DNA from: JACCYI01 sp036389195
GTDB taxonomy: Bacteria; Actinomycetota; Thermoleophilia; Solirubrobacterales; Solirubrobacteraceae
DNA length: 38,758 bases
Assembly (NCBI GenBank): GCA_036389195.1
Contig: DASVQH010000446.1
Coordinates: forward strand, 1 to 38,758
Reading direction: 5' to 3'
The translations under genes and the position numbers were made by a program. Position 1 is the first letter of the stretch. Each line of letters opens with the position of its first letter. Under the pieces are notes generated by a model. That model had not been told where the DNA came from and did no database searches. It saw only the letters and a list, made by a program, of their open reading frames with translations. This document shows, piece after piece, positions 23,757 through 31,560 of this stretch.

Positions 23757-24823
23757 GCGACGACCACGACCGCCTGCTCGCCCGGCTGCGCGACGCCGGC
23801 TTCCAGCCGGAGGAGATCGAGCGCGCCGACGCCGACGGCCGCGCCGCCACGCTGGCGGTCGAGGCGGCGCTCGGGGCGCCGCCGCGCCACACGCTGACCC
23901 ACGTCGCGCGCGAGTCCGGCCTGCCCAACCAGTTCCTGCGCGAGCTGATGCAGGCGGTGGGGCGACCGAACCCCGCCCCCCGCGAGAAGGTGTACTCCGA
24001 CGAGGACGTCGAGTTCGCGAAGGTGGTCAAGCGCTTCCTCGACACCGGGATGCCGCGCGAGGGGCTGCTCGAGGTCGGAAGGGTGACCGGGCTGAGCATG
24101 GCCCAGACCGCCGCCGCGGTCCGCCGGCTGGCCGGCGACGCCCTCCTGCAGCCCGGCGACTCCCTCGACGCCGCCGGCCTGCGCTACGCCACCGCGATCG
24201 ACCACCTCGTCCCGCTCTTCGCCCGCCAGCTCGACTACCACTTCCGCGCGCACCTGCGCGACTCCATCCGCGGGCAGCTCCTGACCGAGTCAGAGCTCGC
24301 CGAGGGCCGGGTGCTCGGCACGCAGGAGGTGGCCGTCGCCTTCGCCGACCTCGTCGACTACACGAAGCTCGGCGAGCAGCTGCCGCCCGAGGACGTCGGG
24401 CGGATCGCCGGCAAGCTGGCCACGCTCGCCGTCAAGGCGGTGGTGCGCCCGACCCAGCTGGTCAAGACGATCGGCGACGCCGCCATGTACGTGTCCCCCG
24501 ACCCAGCCGCGCTCGTCAAGACCTGCGCGCGCCTGGCCGGCATGATCGAGTCCGAGGGCGAGGACTGCCCGGCGCTGCGGATCGGGGTCGCGTTCGGCCC
24601 GGCGACGAGCCGCGGCGGCGACTGGTTCGGCGCGCCCGTCAACGTGGCCAGCCGCGTCACCGGCGTGGCGCGCCCCGGCCAGCTCTACGCGACCGAGGAG
24701 GTCCAGTCGCGCGCGCCCGAGCACCCGTGGAAGAAGAAGCGCAAGCGCTCGCTGCGCGGGGTCGACGGACGGGTGCGGCTCTACGCCCTCGACGACGCGC
24801 GCCTCGCCGAAGTGGCCGGCTGA
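23753..24823 (+). CDS. Class III adenylate cyclase with N-terminal regulatory domain (Rv1264-like)
   Basis: 356 aa. Residues about 1-175 are helical and resemble the autoinhibitory, pH-sensing domain of mycobacterial Rv1264; residues 185-345 form the catalytic domain. Catalytic residues are visible: metal-binding Asp in VAFADLVDYTKL and in KTIGDAAMYV, substrate Lys in LVKTIGD, and the transition-state Asn and Arg in VNVASRVTG. It should make cAMP from ATP as a homodimer in the cytosol. pH control is an inference from the family. The GTG start overlaps the SDR stop by 4 nt, and a second SDR follows after 17 nt, giving a likely three-gene operon. Confidence 0.87.
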   Translation: MSDDHDRLLARLRDAGFQPEEIERADADGRAATLAVEAALGAPPRHTLTHVARESGLPNQFLRELMQAVGRPNPAPREKVYSDEDVEFAKVVKRFLDTGMPREGLLEVGRVTGLSMAQTAAAVRRLAGDALLQPGDSLDAAGLRYATAIDHLVPLFARQLDYHFRAHLRDSIRGQLLTESELAEGRVLGTQEVAVAFADLVDYTKLGEQLPPEDVGRIAGKLATLAVKAVVRPTQLVKTIGDAAMYVSPDPAALVKTCARLAGMIESEGEDCPALRIGVAFGPATSRGGDWFGAPVNVASRVTGVARPGQLYATEEVQSRAPEHPWKKKRKRSLRGVDGRVRLYALDDARLAEVAG

Positions 24824-24840
24824 CGTAGGCTGCCGCGCCC

Positions 24841-25911
24841 ATGAGCGACCTCGTCACCGGCTTCCCCGGCTTCATCGGCCGCCGCCTCGTCCGCCGCCTG
24901 CTCGCCGACGATCCCGAGCGGCGGGTGGTCTGCCTGGTCGAGGCCCGCATGCTCGACGCCGCCCGCAAGACGGCGGACGGGATCGACGCCGAGCGCATCG
25001 AGCTGCTCGCCGGCGACATCGGCGAGCGGCGGCTCGGGCTCGGCGACGCCGACTACGCGCGGCTGGCCGGCTCCGTGCGTCGCGTGCACCACCTCGCCGC
25101 GGTCTACAACCTCGCCGTCCCGTTCGCGATCGCCCAGCGGGTCAACGTCGAGGGCACGGGCAACGTGCTGGAGCTGTGCCGCGACGCGGACGGGCTCGAG
25201 CGCCTCGCCTACGTCTCGACCGCGTACGTCGCCGGCGCGCGCACCGGCACCGTCTACGAGCACGAGCTGGTGCTCGGCCAGCGCTTCAAGAACCACTACG
25301 AGTCGACCAAGTTCCAGGCCGAGGTGTGGGTGCGCGAGCTGCTCGACCGCGTCCCGACCACGATCCTGCGCCCGGCGATCGTGGTCGGGGACTCGCAGAC
25401 CGGCGAGACCGAGAAGTTCGACGGCCCCTACTACCTGCTGCGCACGATGGCCAAGGCCGCGAAGCTGCACGGCCCGGTCGCCCAGTTCGGCCGTTCGGAG
25501 GCGACGTTCAACGTCGTCCCGGTCGACTTCGTGGTCGACGCCATGGTCGCCGCCGCCGGCGATCCCGCGGCGGTCGGCGAGACGCTGCACCTGGTCGATC
25601 CCGACCCGCTGAGCACCAAGCAGCTCGTCACGACGCTGTCGCGCGAGTACAACGGCCGCGAGCCGCGCGGCCGGATCTCGCCCAAGGCGGTGGAGACCGT
25701 CCTGCGCATCCCCGCCGCGCGCGCCGCGCTGGACAACATCCCGCGCGAGTCGCTCGTCTACCTCAACCACCCGGTCCACTTCGACACCCGCCGCGCGGTC
25801 GACCTGCTGACGCCGCACGGGCTGCGGCCGCCGGGCTTCCCCGAGTACGTCGCGGCGATGGTGCGGTTCTTCCGCGAGCACGAGGACGACCCCGCCTACT
25901 CGCCCAAGTAG
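24841..25911 (+). CDS. Extended SDR of the NAD-binding-4 (thioester reductase-like) type
   Basis: 356 aa. TGFPGFIGRRLVRRL carries the Rossmann Gly-rich motif; VHHLAAVYNLAVPFAIAQRVNVEGT and the active-site Tyr in NHYESTKFQAE (Tyr-x3-Lys) follow. The ILRPAIVVGDSQTGE segment is typical of fatty acyl-CoA and thioester reductase domains. It could reduce an acyl thioester or oxidise a lipid-derived alcohol. The C-terminal part (about 250-356) is not catalytic in known members and may bind substrate. TAGGCT (24826-24831) lies 9 nt before the ATG. Confidence 0.82.
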   Translation: MSDLVTGFPGFIGRRLVRRLLADDPERRVVCLVEARMLDAARKTADGIDAERIELLAGDIGERRLGLGDADYARLAGSVRRVHHLAAVYNLAVPFAIAQRVNVEGTGNVLELCRDADGLERLAYVSTAYVAGARTGTVYEHELVLGQRFKNHYESTKFQAEVWVRELLDRVPTTILRPAIVVGDSQTGETEKFDGPYYLLRTMAKAAKLHGPVAQFGRSEATFNVVPVDFVVDAMVAAAGDPAAVGETLHLVDPDPLSTKQLVTTLSREYNGREPRGRISPKAVETVLRIPAARAALDNIPRESLVYLNHPVHFDTRRAVDLLTPHGLRPPGFPEYVAAMVRFFREHEDDPAYSPK

Positions 25912-25936
25912 ACGGGGTCGCGGGGCGGGCGGCGGT

Positions 25937-27358
25937 TCAGACGGTCGCCGGGGCGACGTCGAGCGAGGCGGGCGCCTCCTGCGGCGCCTGCGCCGGGATG
26001 GCCAGGGCGATCAGCGCGCCGATCCCCAGCACCGCCACGCCGATCCACAGCGCCGGCACCAGCCCGTCGGCGAACGCCTGCGGGCTCGCGTAGCTCCCGG
26101 TGTGGGCGAACACCGAGGCCAGGACGGAGACGCCGAGGACGCCGCCGAGCTCGCGGATCGCGTTCGACGCGCCCGACGCCTTGCCGGCGAACCGCGGGGC
26201 CACCGCGCCGAGGATCGTCGCCGACGCCGGCGCGAACACCAGCGCCATGCCCGCGCCCGCCATCACGAACGCGGGGACGAACGCGGCGTAGGCGGTCGTC
26301 GGGGCGGCGAGGATCGCCATCCAGGCCAGCGCGCCGGCCTGCAGCGTGAGACCGGTGGCGATGAACGGCCGGCCGCCGAACCGCGCGCTCAGCGCGCCGG
26401 CGAACGGCGCGACGACCATCACCGCCCCCGTCCAGGTGAGCATCTTCAGCCCGGCCTGCAGCGCCGAGTTGCCCTGCGCGAACTGCAGGAACTGGCTGAG
26501 CAGGAAGATCGAGCCGAACATCCCGAAGAACATCCCCAGCCCCGCGGCGTTCGTGGCCGCGAAGGCCCGCGAGCGGAAGAACCCCATCGGGAGCATGGGC
26601 TCCGCCGTGCGGCGCTCGTGGAGCACGAACGCGACGAGCAGGGCGACGCCGGTGGCCAGCGAGCCGACGATCAGCTCGTCCGTCCAGCCCAGCGCCTGCC
26701 CGCGGACGAGGCCGTGGACCAGCGCGAACAGGCCGGCGCTGGCCAGCCCGGCGCCCGGGAGGTCGAGCGTCTTGTCGGGGCCGAAGCTCTCCGAGAGGCG
26801 GTTGAGCGCCAGCGGGACGAGCACGAGCCCGAGCGGCACGTTGATCCCGAAGATCCACTGCCAGGAGAGCCCCTCGACGACGGCGCCGCCGACCAGCGGG
26901 CCGATCGCCACCCCGAGGCCGTTGACGCCCGCCCACACGCCGAGCGCCAGGCCGCGCCGGTCGGCCGGGAACGCCTCGGCCAGCAGCGTCAGGCTGAGCG
27001 GGGCGACGACGGCGGCGCCGAGGCCCTGCAGCGCGCGGGCGGCGACCAGCGCCTCGGTGCTCGGCGCGAGCGCCGCCGCGAGCGACGCCAGCGTGAACGT
27101 CGTGAGGCCGGCGGCGAAGACGCGGCGGCGGCCCCAGCGGTCGCCCAGCGCCGCGCCCGTGAGCAGGAAGACCGCGAAGGAGAGGGTGTAGGCGTTGACC
27201 GTCCACTCCAGCGCCTCCATCGAGGCGCCGAGATCGGCCTTGATCGTCGGCAGCGCGGTCGTGACGACGAGGTTGTCGAGCGTGACCATGAACACCGCCA
27301 GCGAGGCGACGATCAGGGTCCAGGTGGTGCTGCGCTTGGTGGGGGCGAGGTCCGGCAC
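25937..27358 (-). CDS. MFS drug efflux transporter, DHA2 (14-helix) family
   Basis: 473 aa with 14 predicted membrane helices. FMVTLDNLVVTTALPTI is the DHA2 motif D1 region, LTGAALGDRWGRRRVF is motif A, and GLGVAIGPLVGGAVV is motif C for antiporters. It should export lipophilic drugs or other toxic compounds in exchange for protons. The start is a GTG at 27358 with AAGGAG at 8-nt spacing. A sequence nearly identical to one at the tetR promoter lies upstream (27391-27411), so the TetR at 27453 probably represses it. Confidence 0.9.
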   Translation of the reverse strand: MPDLAPTKRSTTWTLIVASLAVFMVTLDNLVVTTALPTIKADLGASMEALEWTVNAYTLSFAVFLLTGAALGDRWGRRRVFAAGLTTFTLASLAAALAPSTEALVAARALQGLGAAVVAPLSLTLLAEAFPADRRGLALGVWAGVNGLGVAIGPLVGGAVVEGLSWQWIFGINVPLGLVLVPLALNRLSESFGPDKTLDLPGAGLASAGLFALVHGLVRGQALGWTDELIVGSLATGVALLVAFVLHERRTAEPMLPMGFFRSRAFAATNAAGLGMFFGMFGSIFLLSQFLQFAQGNSALQAGLKMLTWTGAVMVVAPFAGALSARFGGRPFIATGLTLQAGALAWMAILAAPTTAYAAFVPAFVMAGAGMALVFAPASATILGAVAPRFAGKASGASNAIRELGGVLGVSVLASVFAHTGSYASPQAFADGLVPALWIGVAVLGIGALIALAIPAQAPQEAPASLDVAPATV

Positions 27359-27390
27359 GGCGGGGCTCCTTCGAGTGGGGGTTCCTTACG

Positions 27391-27411
27391 GTTTGTGATT
27401 GCTCGCTAAGT
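27391..27411. promoter_or_regulatory. Probable TetR operator at the MFS promoter
   Basis: Read on the minus strand, this 21-bp site begins ACTTAGCGAGC and ends ATCACAAAC. It matches 28037-28057 at 19 of 21 positions but lies in the opposite orientation relative to its gene. It is 33 bp upstream of the MFS GTG. No other copies were noticed in the window. Confidence 0.75.
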
Positions 27412-27427
27412 AGAGCGGCGAAAAAAA

Positions 27428-27453
27428 GGGGGTCGGTGGGCGGGCGGGCGGGC
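27428..27453 (+). other. Plus-strand G-tract cluster and T7 run between tetR and the MFS gene
   Basis: Five or more G-runs of three or more bases (GGGGG, then GGG four times, each separated by C) can form a G-quadruplex on the template strand of tetR, just past its stop. On the minus strand they are followed by seven T (27427-27421). There is no hairpin. A quadruplex-assisted terminator is possible but unproven. Confidence 0.4.
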
Positions 27454-28025
27454 TACGGCATGCAGTTGGGATCCATGGCGGTGCCCTCGAACAGCCGCGC
27501 CACCCACGCCTCCTTGGCGGCGAGGTCCACGAGGTCGAGGGCGGCGACGACGTTGAGCAGCATCCCCTGCGCGGCGAACCCGCGGACCGTCTCGGGGTCC
27601 GCGCCGCTGAGGCGCTCGATCAGCCGCAGCAGGTCGGCGAACTGGTCGCGCACGAACGCGCGGACCTCGGGGTCGAAGCTGGCGGCGTAGGCGTGGTGCT
27701 GCATCAGCAGCTCGTCGCGGTCGGCCAGCAGCGTCCTGTACGCCGCGCCCATCGCCTGCAGCGGGTTCTCCGGGTCGTCCGCGACCGCCCGCCGGAACGC
27801 CTCGCGGACGCGGTCGAAGCCGGCGGCGACGGCGGCCAGGAACAGGTCCTGCTTGGTCGGGAAGAGCTGGAAGATGTAGGGCTGGCTGATCCCGGCGCGC
27901 TTGGCGATCGCGTGCGTCGACGTGCCGTGCAGCCCGCCGGCGGCGAACTCGGCCGTCGCCGCGTCGATCAGCGCGGCGCGCCGCTCGTCGGCGGTCTGGC
28001 GGGTGCGGGTCGCGGGAGAGGCCAT
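27453..28025 (-). CDS. TetR-family transcriptional regulator
   Basis: 190 aa from the ATG at 28025; a TTG four codons upstream is less likely. The N-terminal helix-turn-helix reads ALIDAATAEFAAGGLHGTSTHAIAKRAGISQPYIFQLFPTKQDL in successive parts, typical of TetR. The C-terminal ligand domain (about 70-190) is helical; LLMQHHAYAA and the VRDQFADLLRLIERL segment fit the family. It lies directly upstream of the MFS efflux gene on the same strand. The shared operator before both genes supports autorepression and repression of the pump, relieved by the pump's substrate. The ligand is unknown. Confidence 0.88.
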   Translation of the reverse strand: MASPATRTRQTADERRAALIDAATAEFAAGGLHGTSTHAIAKRAGISQPYIFQLFPTKQDLFLAAVAAGFDRVREAFRRAVADDPENPLQAMGAAYRTLLADRDELLMQHHAYAASFDPEVRAFVRDQFADLLRLIERLSGADPETVRGFAAQGMLLNVVAALDLVDLAAKEAWVARLFEGTAMDPNCMP

Positions 28026-28035
28026 CGGTGCCGCC

Positions 28036-28064
28036 AACTTAGCGAGCGATCAGAAACAAGTCAA
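28036..28064 (-). promoter_or_regulatory. tetR promoter overlapped by its operator
   Basis: On the minus strand: -35 TTGACT (28064-28059), 17-bp spacer, -10 TAAGTT (28041-28036), then 10 nt to the ATG. The operator (28037-28057) fills the spacer and most of the -10, which would block RNA polymerase. This is the best-formed promoter seen in the window. Confidence 0.72.
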
Positions 28065-28088
28065 GTCCAGGACGTCGATTGTGGCTGT

Positions 28089-28152
28089 CGTACGAACTCC
28101 AGCCGCCGCGTCGGACCGCGCCAACAAGCGCGGCGTCCGATTTGTTCGTACG
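28089..28152. promoter_or_regulatory. Long imperfect palindrome upstream of the acyl-CoA dehydrogenase
   Basis: CGTACGAAC (28089-28097) and GTTCGTACG (28144-28152) are perfect outer arms. TCGGAC-C-GCGC (28111-28121) pairs with GCGC-GGC-GTCCGA (28128-28140) inside. TCGTACGA (28088-28095) is itself a palindrome. The element ends 10 nt before the ATG at 28163. It may be a pair of operator half-sites for an unlinked regulator or an mRNA leader hairpin. Confidence 0.45.
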
Positions 28153-28162
28153 GTCAAGGGTC

Positions 28163-29467
28163 ATGGAAGCCGCCTCCGCCGTCACCCACACCGATCCCGA
28201 CGCCGTCCCCACCCCCGAGCAGATCGCCGCACAGCAGGACGGCACGCCGTCCGACGTGCCGTTCTCGATGGAGCTCACCCAGGACCAGCGCGACATCAAG
28301 GACTGGGTCCACGGCTTCGCCGCCGACGTCATGCGCCCCGCCGCCTCCGAGTGGGACGAGCGCGAGGAGACGCCCTGGCCGATCATCCAGGAGGCCGCCA
28401 AGATCGGGCTCTACTCGCTGGAGGGCATCGCCCAGTTCTGGGCCGACGACACCGGCCTCTCGTTCCCCATCGTCAACGAGGAGCTGTTCTGGGGCGACGC
28501 CGGCCTCGGCATGGCGATCATGGGGACCACGCTCGCCGTCGCGGGGATCTTCTCCTCCGGCACGCCGGAGCAGATGGGCGAGTGGGTGCCGCAGTGCTTC
28601 GGGTCGCCCGAGGACCCGAAGGTGGGCGCGTTCTGCGTGTCCGAGCCCAACGCGGGGTCCGACGTGTCGTCGCTGCGCACGCGCGCCAAGTACGACGAGG
28701 CGTCCGACACCTGGACGCTGAACGGCCAGAAGGCGTGGGCGACCAACGGCGGCATCGCCAACGTGCACGTCGTCGTGGCGTCGGTCGACAAGGACCTCGG
28801 CTCGCGCGGCCAGGCCGCGTTCGTGATCCCGCCCGGGACCCCCGGCCTGGAGATGGGGACGAAGGTCAAGAAGCACGGCCTGCGGGCGTCGCACACCGCC
28901 GACGTCTTCCTCGACGACGTGAAGGTCCCCGGCTCGTGCCTGCTGGGCGGCAAGGAGAAGCTCGACGAGCGGCTGGCGCGGGCGCGCGAAGGCACGTCGG
29001 CGCGCAAGCAGGCGGCGATGTCGACCTTCGAGGTCTCCCGGCCGACCGTCGGCGCGCAGGCGCTGGGCATCGCCCGGGCGGCCTACGAGTACGCGCTCGA
29101 CTACGCCAAGGAGCGCGAGCAGTTCGGCAAGAAGATCATCGAGAACCAGGCGATCGCCTTCACGCTCGCCGACATGAAGATGGAGATCGACGCCGCGCGG
29201 CTGCTCGTGTGGCGGGCCGCGTGGATGGGGCGGACCGGCAAGCCGTTCCTCAACGCCGAGGGCTCCATGTCGAAGCTCAAGGCGGGCGAGGTGGCCGTGT
29301 GGGCGACCGAGCGGGCGATCCAGATCCTCGGCGGCAACGGCTACGCGCGCGAGTTCCCCGTCGAGCGCTGGCACCGCGACTCGAAGATCTACACGATCTT
29401 CGAGGGCACCTCCGAGATCCAGCGCCTCGTCGTGGCGCGGGCGATCTCGGGGATGAAGATCGCGTAG
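28163..29467 (+). CDS. Acyl-CoA dehydrogenase
   Basis: 434 aa. An N-terminal helical domain (MELTQDQRDIKDWVHGFAAD), the middle beta domain with FCVSEPNAGSDVSSLRTRA, and the C-terminal FAD-binding helices with QFGKKIIENQAIAFTLADM are all present. The catalytic Glu is in YTIFEGTSEIQR. The enzyme removes two hydrogens from an acyl-CoA using FAD and passes electrons to electron-transfer flavoprotein. Chain-length or branched-chain specificity cannot be read. It stands alone; the SDR pair and MFS gene nearby give no pathway. The start ATG follows AAGGG closely. Confidence 0.9.
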   Translation: MEAASAVTHTDPDAVPTPEQIAAQQDGTPSDVPFSMELTQDQRDIKDWVHGFAADVMRPAASEWDEREETPWPIIQEAAKIGLYSLEGIAQFWADDTGLSFPIVNEELFWGDAGLGMAIMGTTLAVAGIFSSGTPEQMGEWVPQCFGSPEDPKVGAFCVSEPNAGSDVSSLRTRAKYDEASDTWTLNGQKAWATNGGIANVHVVVASVDKDLGSRGQAAFVIPPGTPGLEMGTKVKKHGLRASHTADVFLDDVKVPGSCLLGGKEKLDERLARAREGTSARKQAAMSTFEVSRPTVGAQALGIARAAYEYALDYAKEREQFGKKIIENQAIAFTLADMKMEIDAARLLVWRAAWMGRTGKPFLNAEGSMSKLKAGEVAVWATERAIQILGGNGYAREFPVERWHRDSKIYTIFEGTSEIQRLVVARAISGMKIA

Positions 29468-29476
29468 CGCGGCTGG

Positions 29477-30235
29477 TTACAGGCCGATCGGGTGGCGCAC
29501 CTTGAAGCGGGGGCGCCGCCCGATCGTCGCGCGCCAGCGCGGGCCGGTCTTGCCGCTCGGGTCGCTGACGGGGCTCGTGTCGAGGCGCAGGCCGGCGACC
29601 TCCATGTAGACGTGGCCGGCGTTGGCGTAGATCGTGATGTGGCGGCCTTCGTTCTTCGCGCCCCAGCGAGCGAACTGGCCGCTGACCATCGGGGTGGTCA
29701 GCAGGCCCGCGCGGATCAGCGCGTAGCCGACCGTGCCGCTGCAGTCGTAGCCCTTGTCGAGCAGGCGGGCATGGCCGCCGCCCCACTTGTACGGCTTGCC
29801 GACGATCTCGTTCGCGGCGGCGATGACGCGCTTGACGCGCTTCGGGGCGCGGCGCGGGATCGCGGCCCTGCCGTCGGCGCGGACGTAGGCGATCTTGCCC
29901 GGGATGGTGCGGGTGGTGGGGACCGGGATGGTGGGGAGGAGCGGCGCGGGCGGGGGCGGCGGGGCGGCCGGGTCCTCCTCGGGCCACTCGGGCTCGGCCT
30001 CGGGCGCCGGCTCCGGGACGGGCGCCCACGCCTCTTCGTCGTCCTCCCACCAGCCGCTCTCGACCGGCGCGACGTCGTCGCCGTCGCCGTCGCCCTCGTC
30101 GTCGGTGGCGGTCGCGTCCGGCGGCGCGGGCGGGGCGTCCTGCGCGGCGGCGGGCGTCGCCGAGAGGGTCAGGGCGGCGAGGAGGACGGCCAGCGCGCGC
30201 AGCCACGCGCGAGCCGGGAGAGCGGCGGCCAGCAT
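29477..30235 (-). CDS. Secreted NlpC/P60-like cell-wall hydrolase
   Basis: 252 aa. A signal peptide (1-31, ending SATPAAA) leads to a long low-complexity Asp/Glu/Pro linker (about 35-105). The C-terminal domain (about 112-252) has the NlpC/P60-like layout: EIVGKPYKWGGG, catalytic Cys165 in GYDCSGTVGYAL and His208 in ANAGHVYMEVAG. A third polar residue is not certain. Such enzymes cut peptidoglycan stem peptides; here the domain is divergent, so activity is inferred. The acidic linker could keep the domain away from the membrane. It faces the acyl-CoA dehydrogenase across 9 bp (convergent). Confidence 0.75.
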   Translation of the reverse strand: MLAAALPARAWLRALAVLLAALTLSATPAAAQDAPPAPPDATATDDEGDGDGDDVAPVESGWWEDDEEAWAPVPEPAPEAEPEWPEEDPAAPPPPPAPLLPTIPVPTTRTIPGKIAYVRADGRAAIPRRAPKRVKRVIAAANEIVGKPYKWGGGHARLLDKGYDCSGTVGYALIRAGLLTTPMVSGQFARWGAKNEGRHITIYANAGHVYMEVAGLRLDTSPVSDPSGKTGPRWRATIGRRPRFKVRHPIGL

Positions 30236-30288
30236 GCCCGGGTCGATCGGCGCGCGCCGGCGCGGCTTGAAGGCGCCGGTCCGCGGGC

Positions 30289-31071
30289 TTACGGCCGCGC
30301 GTGCGCCTGGATCAGCGTGAAGGTCGTGCCCCAGCGGTCCGGGTCGGCGAGCTCCTCCTCGGCCGCGGCGACGAGCTCCTCGAGCTCCGCGGCGGGCGTG
30401 TGCTGCCGGAGCCGGTGGTCCAGCGACGCGGCGAACTGCAGCGGCAGCTTGAGGTACGGGTGGCCCGCGCCGAGGGCCAGCACCCGCGCGTACGTCGTCG
30501 CCTCGATCCCCACGTCGGTGAGCAGCGCCGGGAGCTGCCGGCCCGCGTCGAAGTCGCCGCCGGCGTGGCGGAACGCGTCGACGATCAGGCCGATGAGGGC
30601 TTCGGTCGCGGGCGCCGGCGGGTTGCAGTGCCACGAGCCGGAGTCCGGCTCCTCGAGCACCAGGTGGCCGCCTGGGCGGGTCAGGCCGGCGTAGATCTCG
30701 ACCTGCTCCTGCGCGCGGCCGAGCGGGCAGAGCTGGAAGCGCGCGTGGACGAGGTCGAACGAGGCGGGCTCCAGGCGCGAGGCGAACAGGTCGTCCTCGA
30801 TCAGCTCGACGTTGTCGAGGTCGAGCTTGCGGGCAGCTGCGAGCAGTGTCGGGTCGACGTCGGTCCCGACCACCTCGCCGTCCTCGCCCACCCAGCGGCT
30901 CAGAAGCTTCAGCCAGCCATGGGCGCCGCAGCCGACGTCCAGCGCGCGCAGCCCTGCGCCGTCGCCGATGCGGTCCAGCAGCGCCTGCCCCGCCGGCTCC
31001 CACGTGCGGGCCTGCTGCGTCAGCCGTTCCAGCTCGGACCGCTGCCCGGCGAGGAGATACTCGTCCGCCAT
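30289..31071 (-). CDS. Class I SAM-dependent methyltransferase
   Basis: 260 aa. The SAM-binding motif I is LRALDVGCGAHGWLKLLS, acidic loop VVGTDVDPTLL, and post-I motif VELIEDDLF, followed by FDLVHARFQLCPLG and RPGGHLVLEEPD. The C-terminal third is helical and may select the substrate, which is unknown. It lies 53 bp upstream of the NlpC-like gene on the same strand, so they may be co-transcribed. No membrane segment. Confidence 0.82.
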   Translation of the reverse strand: MADEYLLAGQRSELERLTQQARTWEPAGQALLDRIGDGAGLRALDVGCGAHGWLKLLSRWVGEDGEVVGTDVDPTLLAAARKLDLDNVELIEDDLFASRLEPASFDLVHARFQLCPLGRAQEQVEIYAGLTRPGGHLVLEEPDSGSWHCNPPAPATEALIGLIVDAFRHAGGDFDAGRQLPALLTDVGIEATTYARVLALGAGHPYLKLPLQFAASLDHRLRQHTPAAELEELVAAAEEELADPDRWGTTFTLIQAHARP

Positions 31072-31126
31072 GCGGCCGATCCTCTCAGAGCGGTTGGGGC
31101 GGCGTGCAGGCGCGCCGCCCGGCGGC

Positions 31127-31132
31127 TACGCT
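31127..31132 (+). promoter_or_regulatory. -10 box of the tRNA-Thr gene
   Basis: TACGCT fits TANNNT and lies 10 nt before the first base of the tRNA. Confidence 0.4.
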
Positions 31133-31142
31133 GTGCGCTCCC

Positions 31143-31215
<73 letters not shown>

Positions 31216-31220
31216 CTTCT

Positions 31221-31248
31221 AGAAAGCCCCGCTACGGCGGGGCTTTCT
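31221..31248 (+). terminator. Intrinsic terminator after tRNA-Thr
   Basis: AGAAAGCCCCGC (31221-31232), loop TACG, GCGGGGCTTTCT (31237-31248): a perfect 12-bp stem with a T-rich 3' side. The same hairpin would also stop minus-strand transcripts arriving from the ROK side. Confidence 0.82.
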
Positions 31249-31416
31249 CGTTCTCGCGGAGGTGGTCGGCCGCTGCTGACAGGGAGGCGCGCGTCCACTC
31301 CGCGTCCAACACGTGCCGCGCGTCCATGCTCGGTTGGCCGCACCGAGCGTCGGGCGCTCGAGGAGACATCGGCATCCCTGACGCGTTGATGGTGCGACGC
31401 TGGACCCAGCAGGCGT
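31249..31416. other. Short region with no supported gene
   Basis: No start codon, domain or repeat is convincing. It may be the decayed end of a gene that once followed the ROK regulator. Confidence 0.4.
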
Positions 31417-31557
31417 TCACACCTTCAGTTGCCAACGCCCGAGCACGTCGTAACCGTTCGCGCGGATCGACAGTTCGGTTGCGTTGGGCGTCCAAGAGTC
31501 CAGCGCCCGCAGCAACGCCTCTCGCCGCTCGGCAGCAGTCGCTCCGTCGCATCGCAT
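31417..31557 (-). CDS. 46-aa ORF directly after the ROK gene
   Basis: Starts MRCDGATAAERREALLRAL and ends YDVLGRWQLKV. Its ATG lies 3 nt after the ROK stop (TAG GGG ATG), so it would be translated by coupling if real. It could be a small protein or the remnant of a longer gene cut at the tRNA-Thr junction. No homologue is known to me. Confidence 0.35.
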   Translation of the reverse strand: MRCDGATAAERREALLRALDSWTPNATELSIRANGYDVLGRWQLKV

Positions 31558-31560
31558 CCC

